From Nymphaea colorata (lineage: Eukaryota > Streptophyta > Magnoliopsida > Nymphaeales > Nymphaeaceae): a stretch of 64,000 bases of DNA. This document shows, piece by piece, positions 1 through 14,500 of the stretch. Position 1 is the stretch's first letter, and every line of letters begins with the position of its first letter. The notes beneath the pieces were generated by a model. It saw nothing but the letters and a program-made list of their open reading frames with translations. It did not search any database and was not told where the DNA came from. The translations under genes and the position numbers were made by a program. The stretch is taken from the NCBI RefSeq assembly GCF_008831285.2, contig NC_045147.1, forward strand, positions 15,602,854 to 15,666,853. Reading direction: 5' to 3'.

Positions 1-2290
1 CATAACTAAAAATAAAATTAGGTCATATGATTAAAATAAATATAAAAGTTATAACATGGAAAAAATAACTTTGCGGAAATGTTAAACGTAAGGACATTTG
101 AAAATTGGCTATTCGATGATGAATAAAGAGGGTGCTAGAGAAAAGTATACAGTCAGATGATTCTAATTTCATATATCTTTAACCATATATGCTCTTTTGG
201 ATAATCACTTATTCGGATTCAAATAAGATTTCAATATAAATAAAGAAAAGTCGTATCAAAGTCTGCACCTCAAACCAAATTTTGTCAATTTTCAAAATGT
301 AAGAGAATTAGATATATGATGTTTGTTTAAAGATAAATCAAATCTGAATCCGGTCAGATATTTATGTATATTCGAATCTGATCAAATATCGTTTCTTAAA
401 TCAGAAACTGATCCGATTTCTTAATTGGATATTATTTTTTTTTTGTATACAATTTTTTCGAACCGACTAGGTCATATAATCCGATTCAAATCGTATATAT
501 TGACACCCGTATGTACAAGAAATAGAACACTTGCCACGTGAAGTTAATTGAACTTGTCAAAAAAGGTAAAAAATTATTTTGCCTACATAATAAATATAGA
601 GAGCAACCAAAGCTTAAGGTATGACTATTGGAGGTACGCTTTACCTTTATTTCCAAAATAATGAGTTTGTACAACAGCATTGGATATGAGATGCTCAGTT
701 AAGAACCGTGAATTTAAAATCAGATCCTCTCCATCTTGACATTAAATCTGATATTTTCTCAATGCAAAGAAGTAAAGTAAGAATAGTAAATGTGGATCTT
801 AGGTTTGGGCTAAGAACCTTAGTTCCATGAACCATGAAATTTATAAATCTTTTGCCATATTACAAATCCTTGGATTTCAAATCCAGAGTTATCAAACGCC
901 TTTCAAAGCTTGGTTTTGCCTAAAAAATCTTTGACAAATCCATATTAAAAAAAGATTTATTTTATTGTGCACATGTCAAACTGTTGCTTTAAAATGTCGG
1001 TTAATAAAAAAAAAAAATCTAACAAAAATTCACTATTTTTCGGATATTCACCGACAGTTGAGGCGGAGTTGCCTAAAATAGACTTACGTTTCAGCCAGTA
1101 TGTGGTTTACCATGAGTTTTTGGACATCCAAAATTAACTAACGGCGAACCTTTTTCTTTTGAATAAATCTAGAAAAAAAAAGTCTAAGAACAAGTTAAAA
1201 ATCATTTAGTAGGATATATAACATGGTTAGATTTCTTAGTATTTCATTAGATATGGATACAATTGTAATAAAAGTAAATAATTTATAGTTTTTTTAATGA
1301 CAAGTTTTTAAATTTTTAAATATTTGGCGGCTTTTCGGGCATTGAGTTTTCCATCAAAACATATAATTGCAAATGAATGACATGAGTATTGAATACATTA
1401 TCAAATATATACTAGTACTTTTATTTTAAAAGCCACGCATATCCAAAAATTGCGTGTAACGTACATACGCAAGAAAGTAGGGAAATTAAATTTCATAAAT
1501 AAGAACAAACAATTAGTGCATTTTAAACTTGGTTTAATAAAAAGGGAAGCAGATTTTACGAGATGTATTCGGAAGTAGAAAAAAATTACATGTTCATTGA
1601 ACATTCCCGATCAAAAGACGTCTATCTCCAAGAACTCAATGAAAATTCTTAAAAATTGCTTCAAATGATCGAATGGTTAAACAAACAGACACGATCGAAA
1701 TGGAAATCCCTAAAATTGTCCAAGTGATCGAATGGTCAACAAAGAGGCAAGATGAGATCAAAAGCATACAACGTACTTCGTTGAAGTATTTGAAACCCTT
1801 AGAGGGGGATAGAGAGAGAAGCTTCAAGTTTCCAACATATTATTTTTTTTAAATAAATCTCTTGGACAAAATCAGTTGCTTTAAAAAAGAATGGAGGGGC
1901 ATGACAATGTATATAATATTTTCAGGCAGCCGATCAACTTCATCAAAATTTCCAATTGGGGGCTCCGCGAGGCTTTTCTTAAAAGATTTGCATAGTAAAT
2001 AACTTACTCCAGTTATGATGAAGAAGATGACTTAGTCCTTTCAACAGCATCATGATAAAAAGGGAGACACAAAAGTTTACTAAAAAAACAACGGAGATTA
2101 AAATAGGCACTTAGTCTAAAGGTGAGACTGTTTTTGGGTAAAATATTTCTTAACTTATGGGTGAAAAGAAAATCCGTTAAAGCGAGTGGGTTTTTGTTAT
2201 TAAGCAAGCCCCAGGCCCAGGCACGTTGAAATTGAAATATTTCCTAAAATAAATCCATTCCAACCGCAGGACGCGGGGAACAGCGGTTGG
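1..2290. other. AT-rich intergenic region upstream of the RhoGAP gene
   Basis: No coding region is supported here. Open frames are short and of skewed composition, with no recognisable protein family. The sequence is AT-rich with several A or T homopolymers. The right end, from about 2220, grades into the promoter and leader of the RhoGAP gene. I saw no RNA gene. Confidence 0.6.
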
Positions 2291-2558
2291 TTCCCTCCCT
2301 CCTTTCTCTCTGCGGTTCATCTCTTTCTCTTTCTTTCTCTTTGACCGTGTCTTCTCTCTCTTTCGTTCTTTCCCGTGAATCAAGTTCATTTCTAACAGAT
2401 TTTGAACTGCGACGACGTTGTTCCTTGTGCGGATAGAGTTGTTTTCCTTCCCTGTCACCTGCATTTGGTTTGGATCGGGCATGGTATTTTCTTACGTTCA
2501 GGTGAAAGTTTTTGTTGCAGCTGCTGGCATTCATTTATGGTTCTGATTGATCTCGAAG
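2291..2558 (+). promoter_or_regulatory. CT-rich 5' leader of the RhoGAP gene with two upstream ORFs
   Basis: A pyrimidine-rich tract (about 2293-2372) typical of plant 5' untranslated leaders precedes the chosen start ATG at 2559. Two upstream ATGs lie in the leader. The ORF 2481-2546 encodes 21 residues. The ORF 2537-2575 encodes 12 residues and overlaps the main start codon in another frame. If the leader is not spliced they could lower translation of the main frame. No clear TATA box was found. Confidence 0.45.
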
Positions 2559-5500
2559 ATGGTATCGTGCAATGAGGACGCATCTCAGGTACTATATGGA
2601 GAAAATAGTACTTTTTTTTTTAAATATTGAGATTCACAAATTGCTTTAGCTACATTACGTGGATGACCTGATGAATTCGAGGAAGGAGTTGGGGGGTTCG
2701 CTAATGAAAAGTTGTTCTGGCGATGAGATGCAGGAACACTGTGCGACATCTAAAACGACTTTACCGTTTGATCGTCCACAGGCACGGGCCAACAGTGTAC
2801 GTGAAATTTTAGATAATCGCTAATCAAGTTTTCATTTGTTTTATATTTCTTTCTTGGTTCTTAATCTCCCGATGTATTATCTGCATTAGCGGAATCTGGG
2901 AATAGTCGAGGTTTGTCATACTCATGTTATGCTTCAAACCTTCAACGTAGTCCTTTCGCTTTATTCTCGAGGGAAATGAATTGGCACTCGATGTCTAGGA
3001 TGTCCTGCGTCAGTTTTGTGGAACATTTGAAATTTAGCATGTAAGGAATGAAAAAGTTCCTGTTGATGGACCGATGTTACTGTGCCTCTATGTGCACTTG
3101 AGTTGCGTGCTTTATTGCTTCGGCTAAATTTATTTTATATAGGCAATAAGTTCTAGCATGGATGACTTATTGCCCATTGGTTGTTGCAGTCCAGCAACAT
3201 TTATTTTCACATAAAATACTGTTGGTGTTTGCTTTGCTTGTTTTATTTTCAGATAGAGATTTCTTATTCAATTCATATTTGGAGGGAAACAGCTTTCCGT
3301 TTTGTGCTGACTTATGTTTCACTTCATTCTGTAGGTCTTCAAGAGTGGACCGCTTTTCATTTCATCCAAAGGTGAGCATAGTTGGATTTTCTCCTTTAGT
3401 TTTGGGTCTCTAGTCTCTACACACGCGTTCCATGTAGTTGGTCACTCGCTAGCATCACGTCCTGGGAGCCATGTAGGTGATATATCTCATGCTTTTAGTG
3501 GTAGCGTTAATGGTATTCTCGAATGGGTGAATGGCCACAGGTCAACAACCTAAAATACTGTTACCTCTATTTGACTTTAAAATTGATAACTATTTGAACT
3601 CCAAGAAAGCTTTCCACTAGAGAGAATATGGTTAACTGCAGCTACTTCTTCTGTTTTAGTATGTAATCTTCATAGAAATGTTCATTATGGTTGGCCTTAA
3701 GCAGCCAATTTAAGATGTTAGCAGATTGTTAGCTATATAGACTAATATATATCTTTTGCATAACATTAGCCCGAAATGTCATCAGATGGGCCACCGTCAT
3801 GGCATAAATTCAAGTTTTCAAGAATATCATGTAAAAATGAGTATGATAAGAGATATAGCATCTCAAAAGTATTAAAGAAGAATATAAAGTAAGTTCAGAA
3901 GTCTCGAGGGAATCAAATCCTCTCGGATAAAAGTCTATAATTTGTGCTAAGATGCAAAATGACAAATACAATATACTTCTCACCGGTGTTGTTAATATCG
4001 TTCCATGCAGTCACATATCAGCTGCATGATGCATTGCAGGGCCAACACAAGTTTATATTATTTTTTGTTCATTTTTAAATCAATTTAGATTATTTTTACC
4101 TTTTTCTTTTTTTTTTTAAGAAAGAAAATGGGGCGATACAGGGAAATACATAAGTGTTGGCTGACGCACAGTGTCAGTGTTCACATTGATATGGTGCTAA
4201 TACCGACACTTACAGTATTGCTTCTCACACAATGTATGCTTAGAAAAACATACATAAGAAGATGGGATAGCCCCTCAACATATACAATAAGGAGAAGAAG
4301 GAGCTTGTCATTGGTTTCATTAGAAGACATTGTTTTTGAGATGAGTAAATAGCCATACAAAACCTTTACTATTAGGTTTACAAAAAAAAAAAAAAAGGAA
4401 AATAAAAGAAAAAGAAAGGAACATGTGAAAGGGCCAAAAAGGTACTACTTGATGATTAGTGGCTATATTTTCTCGGAACTGCTTTCTATAGCATTATTTT
4501 TTCTCACCTGATGTTAGAAATTCTTTAGCATATCTTCAGTGTACAACTTTTTTTTGGATACCTTATTCTGAAATTTTAAGTACTAATAGAAGTTCAGGAG
4601 ATGCAATATGGAAAAAAGAAGATAATTCTATGCTATTCTTGAGAGTTTGTCACAAATATGCTGCTATTGAATGTTTCTTCTGATCAATTGTATAGGGATA
4701 GGATGGACTTCCTGGAAGAAGCGCTGGTTTATCCTAACTCGAACATCATTAGTATTCTTTCGAAGTGACCCTGTAAGGATTTTCTATGTTCCTAATTTGC
4801 TGATGTGGTTGGCCTGTCTTGATTATATCCAATCTAAGTTCCTGGCTCTGACTCAAGAGCATAAATTTGCTATAAGAAATATCTTGCACATACTACAACC
4901 GTATTCTATATTTCTTCTCTTTAACAGTTGGAACATCTCGTTTGTGTATAATTGATCACACTCAAGATGGTTGAAACTGCTCAACTAGAAAGAGGAAAAA
5001 TTGCTTCATACACAAGCTTCTTTTCTTTTAGTCCATCTCTTAAAGTTAAAACAGTTCAACTTGACTTCTTTGCAGGTTTAAGTCTTTGCATAATCTCATT
5101 CTCTTATACTTAGTTATCGGTCCATGTACACATTGGATCCATTGACAGTCTTAACCCTTCTGGACTTGGAGCTTAATAGAAGAGCATTACCACTCAGAAC
5201 ACTAATGGATAGTAATTAAGCTTTCTTTTTTTAAATCGAACGTGTGGGGATCTTCTTTTTTTTCCCGAGAATTTCTTCTTTCTTCACAATGCTTGGGAAT
5301 TATTTTCCATAATGTAATCCTGGTAACCAGCTTGCTTCTATCAGATTTTTGGTGCTTGGAAAATGTTTTAAGGAATTCCATAGTCTTGATGATATCTTCT
5401 TTTGGTGGAAAAGTTACCATGTTCTTTTATGTTGACCATGTAAAAAGGGCAGCTCTGGAGTTGATGCATTAATTTTAATTTTTGGAGTTTTTCTCGTTAT

Positions 5501-8500
5501 GCCACAATCGTATTTTCCCCATGTTTTTAATGAATTGTCTAGTTTCCTTATTGATTTATATTAGTAGTAGTGCTTATGTTTATCCACTTTATTATAGTCA
5601 TGGGTCTCATTCTTTTCTGTATATGCTATTTCAGAGTGCCCTGCCCCAAAAAGGTGGTGAAGTAAATTTGACCCTGGGTGGTATAGACCTTAATAGTTCG
5701 GGAAGGCATGTCAAGTTTTACTTACCTCAGGACTATCTATGAAATGTTGGCAATTGCCCTTACCTGATGTAAAATCATGCAGTGTGATCGTCAGGGCTGA
5801 TAAGAAACTATTGACAGTATCATTTCCTAATGGAGGTGATGGACGGGGGTTCACTCTCAAGGTATCATATTTCTTTCCATTTATTTTTCGGGATTCCTTT
5901 TCATAATCCTTTTCCATGGCGTGCAGGCAGAGACATCGGAAGATTTGTATGAGTGGAAAGCTGCACTGGAAAGTGCTTTGGCTCAAGCACCTAGTGCCCA
6001 TCTTGTGACGGGTCATAATGGGATTTTTCAGAATGACCCAGCAGATACCATTGAAGGATCTTTGGAACAATGTACTGAGTTTCTAGTAGTGAAGTTGAAT
6101 TTTTCTTTTTTAGATAGTCTTCCAGGATGCTTGCTATGCAAATCATATGTGGTAAAATGGCAATATGGATTGTGATGCAAGGTTACAGGCATGGTTTTTG
6201 AAAATATTATATATATATAGAGGAGCATAAATCCTCTGGCCATCTGGATGCTCGCTGCATGTGTGAGAGGCCGGAGCATCTGGACAGGCTGAAAAATCCA
6301 GGTCCTGTATATATGTAGACGACACACACACACACACATTATATGATCTTGCACTAGGTGTTTGATCTTGTGCATTTTGATCATCTTTAAATGGTGAGAT
6401 TGTTCAGAAAGTTTAGTTGTTTTCACTTAAGGTGAAAATAATTAATACTTTCATTATGATCTTTTGTAAATTTTCCTGTCTGCTGCACGAAAAGCTTTTT
6501 CTTCTCCAGCAGTACTGAAAAATATCATGCTGTATTGCATTTGTCTGCCTCGTGATTTAAATTGCAGCGTAATAAAGATATATTGTTGTGGTGATCCAGG
6601 GAGGGAAAGGCGGCCTGTGAAGTCCTTAGTTATTGGCAGACCCATATTACTTGCACTAGAAGACATTGATGGGAGTCCTTCCTTTTTGGAGAAAGCATTG
6701 AGATTCATTGAACAGTATGGTAATTTTTTCTCCGTATCAATTTTGCCGTACTTGTTGGATTTTTCATGTAGCTCTCCATAAAATAAGTCTAATAACAATT
6801 TCTCTCATTTACTTTTTTCTTTCTTTTGGATTTTTACCATGGTTCAGAGCTTAGATCACGATTCATGATTGATCATTTCAATTTTCTATATCGAACTCGG
6901 ACAGATTTTATCTGCTTCCAAATGACACAGTGTCATAGGCAAATTGCCTTGACATGGTTGATATCCTAATTCATTAATGATAGGAACAGCAGGCTGATTA
7001 AAATTTTGGAAATGTTATGAATTACATGTCCTAATTGACATGCTCAGTTTTAGCATTTTTTAATGATCAAATTGACGATACCAAACATTTTGTCGGTGTC
7101 TATACAAGAAAATTCATTCTCAAAACTGGTTTATGTCCCTTGCTCCTCTTCTTCTACTCTCTTTATCTCTCTACTTATAGATTTTTGATACTCTTTTATC
7201 AGGAATTAAAGTAGAAGGCATATTAAGACAAGCAGCTGATGTTGAAGAGGTTGAGTTGCGTGTTCAAGAATATGAACAAGGTTCCTTTCTGTTTCTTGAA
7301 ATACTGCTTTCACTTCATTCAAATGACCTTGTGGAAACTGGCTCCCTAAGTTTGCAGTCCGTCACTATACATCAAATAAACACGTTAGAGACACTTCTCC
7401 TGCAGTTCATCATTAAGAAAAGAATATAATGTCATGATAAGGGTTAAATTGGAGCTTCCCCATGATGTACTGTCCATAAGTGCCCGTGATATAATGTTTG
7501 TCTTCTGGAAATAATTTATGTGTTCAAAGTCAATATTGTTTCTTGTCATTACTTATTTCAGATGTTGTATGATGGTATAATTCTAGGGAAGATTGAGTTT
7601 TCTCCTGATGAAGATGCACATGTTGTGGCTGATTGTGTGAAGGTACATTCTTTCCTTCTACAATAAAAAATGCTGTACCTTTAGTTACTTATTTTCTGTC
7701 AAAATAGAGTGCAGATTTCTCATTCAACTTAGTCCATATGCAATGATTGCAGCATGTTCTTCGGGAGTTGCCTTCATCTCCAGTTCCTGCTTCTTGTTGT
7801 GTTGCACTGCTGGAAGCATACCGTAAGGCCTACTCTATCTTTTGCTTTGCTACATTGTTTTATTTGATGTTTCTCAAGTTCTTTTTATTGCTAGGGGAAA
7901 CACTTTTAGATAAAGGAAACAAAACTTCTTGCTGTACAATCATGAAACTTGTTAGTTTTACTGAGCTGTTTTCCAAACCTTCTATTCTTCAAAGTTCTTT
8001 GTTCCTTATTCTCGTGCTTCTCTATGTAGTCAGTTTTGCTTCTCAGTTGCATGTTACATCATTACTGCAAGAGTTTAGTGTTTCTTTATTTCCTTTTGCA
8101 GTCTCTTCATGTCACAGGGTTTTCCTTCTCAGTGCCATGGTAAAAATTAAAAGAAAAAAGGCGCTTTTCTTAGATGAGCTGAGTGCTTAAACCATGCATT
8201 GATAGAAAGATCGGTTGACCAGAATGAATGACAGCAGTTATACATGTTTGTGTAATTTATTTCATATGTTATTTATTTATAAAACAGTTTGCATGCATAT
8301 ATAATCATATACATATGAAAGTTGGGTCTTCTTACCGTTCATATGGTTTGGAAGGTTGTTAAGTTTCTTCCCCAAAAAAATTTGTAAAGCATGTCAGCCA
8401 AGTAACATCCTATAGATGTATTACTGAAGGTCCTTTATTTATAATTCTTGTATCATGCCTGAAAAACGATAAATTATTAAGATTTGAAGATGATTGATTT

Positions 8501-11500
8501 TAATTATTGGATCATATGTAGTTTGAATTTTATGAGCAAACAAATCTATGATTTTTTTTTTACCTTAAACACCATTATAAAATTTGACATGCATCAGATT
8601 TTCATTTTCTCTTTGAATGTTACATTTCTGAACGTGTAAAGTCCACCTACATGGTCGGATTCATAAAAAACATCTCAAAAGTACTGGGAAGGCTGAACAA
8701 TCCAGATAGATACATAAATTTGCATGTTGTGTGTGCATGCATGTGCATGCATATATATATACGTACTAGGTAATATGTATATATGCATACTAATTAATCT
8801 GTATATATGCATGTAGACACTGATCCACACTGCTTTTAGTTAGGCTTAATTAGGCCTTGACGACAAGCATATTTAAGATATTTTGTCAAGTCTAGGACTG
8901 TACTTGTGTTTCACAATGATTGTGCGCTAAGAAATATACATATATATGCACATGTGTTTGTGTGTGTGTAATGGGTGTGGATGTATGCATATACACATAG
9001 TGCAGTTGAATTGTGCCTTCCCAGATGTGCCATCAAATACTTCCTTTTTGTATATGTTTTACTTAACTTTATCTTATGCTCCTTTTTGTGAAGGGTAGCT
9101 TTGACCTTATCCAACTAGCAAGTAGATATTTACTAGCCCCCCATGAGTAGGTTTCCGTCCATTCTGAAGAGTTTACCTGTTCCTTCACTTCATGTTTATC
9201 TTGAGTGGTGAATATTAATAGGACTATTCATGTTTTACATTCTTCATCATCTGCTGCCATTTTTGGTTGCTTTGCTTGAACATTCTTTGCTTGAAGTAAT
9301 GGTTCTTTTGAATTGCAACATACTTAAGGGAATATAGACCCAAATAGTGCTCAAGTTTATTACTGACTTGTACTATCTCAGATGTGTGAACAATTTGTGA
9401 ATGTTTGGTTCTGATTTTAACAATCGCTTAAGGTATCGGGAGGGCTGCTTTTGTTGATTGACTTATTTATATAATGCTATTGGGGTTATTTATCATTTGA
9501 GACTACAGTTCCAGTTTTTTAGTCTGGGGAACTGATGCATTGCTTGCTCCCATGCCCCAAATCCCATGCACTCTGGATAGGAACAAGTCCTGACTTGAGG
9601 GTTGATGCCTTACGCGATGTGATTTTTGAGACATTTCCAGAGCCTAATCGTCGGCTATTACAGAGGTAAAGGTTCTGGATACATGCTTCGCAGATAGAGC
9701 ATAGCTAACTGAAATGACATTTTTTACTATATTATCCTGGACTAGAAGTTACATCTGCTGTTATAGTTTCTGCGTTTATGCATTTTTCCTTAGGTTTGTG
9801 CTTTCTGTGCTTTTTGCCTACTTGTTTGCACTTCCATTTTCTTGACTACTGGTATATATGATTTGGCTCAATGGCATTCTGTTGGACGACTAGTAGCTTA
9901 TGGTATTGATTGTCTTATGCTAGAATTTTGGCTTTTTGTTTCACATCAAGCTCAATCACAAAACATTTGCTACACCTGATGTTGATTCCCATGGTTGACA
10001 ATACATATTGAAGACTGAACCTGTTCTCCACCTTGTAGGTTCTAGAGTGAAAAGTGCCATTATAAACTAGAGCTTAATGCATTGCCTTGAGGTTGCATAT
10101 TTCAACAAAGAATGGTCATTTTAGATGATCAGTTGGTGTGTCTCATAATTTCATTACTATTACTCCATAACATGACAAGAGCGTGTAAGGTAGCTTGAAT
10201 TTCATGTTAATGCCATCTATATCACATGGGTGCTAGTGCATGTGCGGAGCATTTCAAAGAGCTTGGTTGTGGGGCTATGACTGAAAACTTCAACGTAATG
10301 TTGCATTCAAGTTTTATGTGTTGTAAAAGATTGATTTTTTTATTGCTCAAATTACATAACACACCTATATACAGATATACATACTCAAACCCTATGTACA
10401 CACATATATACATATATATGAATCTACAGTCACATGTATATTACACACATATGAATATAGATAAACATATAAACAGATATGCATATGTCTAATACATATG
10501 CTGCATTTTACAAGATATTTTCTAACAAATGATAGTTCATCACTGTCATGATCTTGCAACATTTTATTGCTTACTTTTATAATCTTAAAGAAACTTGACT
10601 TGCCAGAGTAACGAGTGAGTTTGTGGCCCGCCTATCCAAGACTGAATTACGATAATTCCAAATACGATTGGTGCAATACCCCTTTAGGACTGTCCATGTG
10701 ACATGAATTGAAGGATCAAGGAACTCGCTAATGACAGACTCAGTTTGCAGTGATTATGGTTTGTCTGTGTCTTTCTCAATTTCCCCACCTCTTGTGATAC
10801 AATAACATCTGAGCACCTGTACCTCCATAATCTTGAAAAGGTCCTCGTGATTGATTTCATTTTCCTCTTTATATGTATATGACTGGTGTGGTGCTACACA
10901 AATGTTGTCCGTTTCATATACTTCATTTTTATGCATTTGTCTTCATGAAGGGTGCTCAAGATGATGCATGCTGTTTCTTGCCATAAGTCTGTGAATCGAA
11001 TGTCAGCATCTGCTGTAGCAGCATGCATGGCACCTCTGCTTCTTCGTGCTCTTTTGGCAGGCGACTGTGAGCTGGAGGGTGATTTTGATATTAGTGGTGA
11101 TGGTTCTTCTCAACTATTGGCTGCAGCAGCAGCTGCTAATCATGCTCATGTCATCGTGACAACATTACTGGAGGAGTATGATAGTATATTTGGAGTAAGA
11201 GTTTCTACGTTTAATCACCTAGATATCGTATATTTTCTTTCCTTGACATGGATCTTTTGCAGCATCAATGGAGTTGTTAAGTTGTATAAAGTCATTGACT
11301 CATTGATATGTGGAATGGTGTTCTGGTTAAATTGTAGCCTATTTTGAGCCTTATGATTTTAGATAGTCATGCACTCTTAAGATTTTCTTCTGGAGTGTCC
11401 CTATTCTTTCTCTCTTTACGTACATGCATTCATACATAAAGACAGAAACATACACACACATAGATATACATGCACATGCACTCAAACACGAATACTAGTT

Positions 11501-14500
11501 AAACTTAAAAATATTGCTGATGTTTTGAAATTATTGCGATAGTGTCACCATTTTAAAGCTATCAGACCATATTATCAAAGTTTGCCATATTTTTAGATAT
11601 CACTCATAGTTTTTGAAAGTTGAGCCCAGATGAAGACGACTGGATCTGGATCCAGATTCAGACATCATTTGGACCCAATGGTCTAACATCACTAGGAACA
11701 AAACTATCTCAATATTACCCAAGATTTTACCAAACTTTTCAAAATAATTTCCTTTCTATAATTTTCTTAGCATGTAAGATTTTTCAAATAATTATTTTAG
11801 TTTTTCTTCATATTTTTTGCAAGAAAAATAGTAGAAAATCCTATTGTAAGATTTTTTTTTTGTTGTTAGTTGTATTTTTCAAGTTTTAAAATTCAGAAAT
11901 TGGAAAATCACCCCAGAAGAATGTTGCTTAGAACTATACTGGTGACTATGAGATACACATGCATACATAGATAATATTGTGTGTGTCCATGTATGTATAT
12001 AATTTCATTGTGCCAATGGTTTTTGCTGTGTCTTGCTTATACGAATGACATAACATATTGACTCAGAAAAGGATGTGATTTACTGAATTGTGAACATTTT
12101 AGACTTTGGTTAATTTACAGTTCCGAGTGAGTCTTCCATAGAGAAGGGTGACGATGGCTTGTAGGCCTTGATGGTTACATCTATGTTCAACTGGTTCCCT
12201 AAAATATGTCTGAAAAAGGATTTTCTTAATGTATGTTCGATAAGCTATTTGCCTAAAGGACTTGCTCATGTAAAGTGGGCGGGCTGATTGGAAGCAATAA
12301 TTGAAAAGCTTTCAGGATGAGAAGATAGACTTTTGGTAATTCCTTTGAAGGTTATATATGTTCTAACTGGTTTCACTGGGCGGCATTTGTGTTTTTCCTC
12401 GCTTCTGCTTATGTTTTTTGTTATTTCTTTGTACTCTGAAGTGTAACCATAAGGTCCCTTTTTTTGAGAAAGTGGAAGGAAGATGTCTCTTTATTCTTTT
12501 TCAAATTGGGTCTACTCATCTCTTTACTTTGTCGTGTGTGCTTTCAATACACAAACTAGACCTGAAGGGGTTGGGACTTGGGATAGTAGGACAGGTCTGG
12601 CTGCTATGCAGAAGTCTTCTTGAGTCCCCAACTCCTCATGTGCTTAATCTTCTTATGTGAGCCAAGGCTTGCTCTACCTCCTGGGTTAAGGAGGTAAATC
12701 TGAGGGCTTTACTGCTGCTCCAAAGAGGGTTTAGAACTCAATCCCCTTTTAACTATTGAAAGAAATGTTATTTTCTTTGTCAGTATTATATTTAAAAAAT
12801 TGTTCATGAACTTTTGTATTTTCAGTGAAATCCAGAAAACATACTATTTCATATTTTCTTTTATCATTTCTAATTTCCACCCTTTTTGAACATAAAAAAA
12901 CTGGAATTTTTCCAAGTAGCTAGCCTGGTCACACCGTAATTACGGGAATGCCCTTATGAAAATATAAAAAAAAAAGCAAAAAGAGATATAATAAAAAATT
13001 ACATATAGTGGCAAACTAGGGTCAGGACATGTATTGCACTTTTGATCTTCGTTGACCTGAGGTCTTAAGTACAACCTCCTTACTCCTTAGCAAGGTATAT
13101 GCAGACATATAACTTATACCATTGTATGAGTACATACAGAGGGTAGATACTTATATACAACTGGATGTGCATATGCATGTTGGATACATCTAAAACACAA
13201 GCAAGGGCACACATATTCGAAAGGGGATTACCTAAATATTTCTCTTTTTTTCTTTGAAACAGTGAAATGGCCCAAAAATTGTTGATATTTTCTAGGAAGA
13301 AAACAAAGGTATTTGCTTGCAAAGAAAACCCCCCAAAACAATAATTTTCATTATGGTATGCTTGAGCCATACTGCTTCATACCAATATGCTTGATTGGGA
13401 GTTTCCATTGTGTATAATGTATATCTCATCTCCAAATCCTATGACCTCTGGTCTTCTGATTTATGCTTGTAGCAGTTCATTTTATCTATTTTGAAATTCA
13501 CTCAGCAAAAAATAACATACATTTCCATCTCTTTTCATGCTTGCTGGAGCACCTCACCGTCCCTGTATGTTGCTTTTCTTACTATGTTCATTCATGATAT
13601 GACTTCTTGACCAACTTATGGTTCTAGCTCTGTCAATATTTGTCCTGGCTTCAACCTTGTTCCTTCTAACAGATAGAATAGTCACTGTTTCTCTCCTAGT
13701 GAGATTTCTGAATTAATGTTAGTTATTATGCAGGATGATAGCTCACAGAGGGGCTCTTGTTCACCTGATATGTACACTGATTCAGAGATCAGTTGCAGTG
13801 AGGAGTCAATGGAGGATCACAACCTTGAATCTGCTGATGATGGATATCATGGTGAAGAGGATGACCTTGACCCAGATGATGATTATGAGCATAGTGGAAC
13901 AATCAGCGAGAGTAGTGGAAATGCAGGCAGTGATCTCTATGTCAATAAGGTTTTTGCTAGTTGTCATCCAGAACCATTTTTCTTGTTTGTGTCGTTCTTA
14001 ATGGTGTTTCAGATGGTATGATGACCAATCATCCTCTGACATGAAACCCTCCATGTTCTTCCATAAAAATGCACATATTGTACTATTTGTATTCTGAGTC
14101 TATGTGCCTTTGATCTTGAGTTGCTCACTTATGTCTCCATTTCAACAATCCATTTCAACAATGTTTTTTTCATGATAGCTTTGTTAAATTTGAATCACTG
14201 TTAGGCTGTTCGCACACATGATGCTAATTAGGATTCTTCTGATTAATTTGTGATTTTTCATAGAAGGTCGCAGCTCCATTGATATGATTGATATGTATTT
14301 TGGACTGCTTTCTGTCTCGCTCCCACCTGCATGCTTGATGCTTTCTGATATATTTGGATTGCTGTAGATGATCTGTATGTGTTCTTTTAGTTTCTTCTTT
14401 CATACTGAACCTAAATGTACTTGCTTGAGTAATAGGACTATAGCAGATCCAACTCTGATGCTGATATCAGAAACGGTGAGCAGATAAATATAACAGCGGA

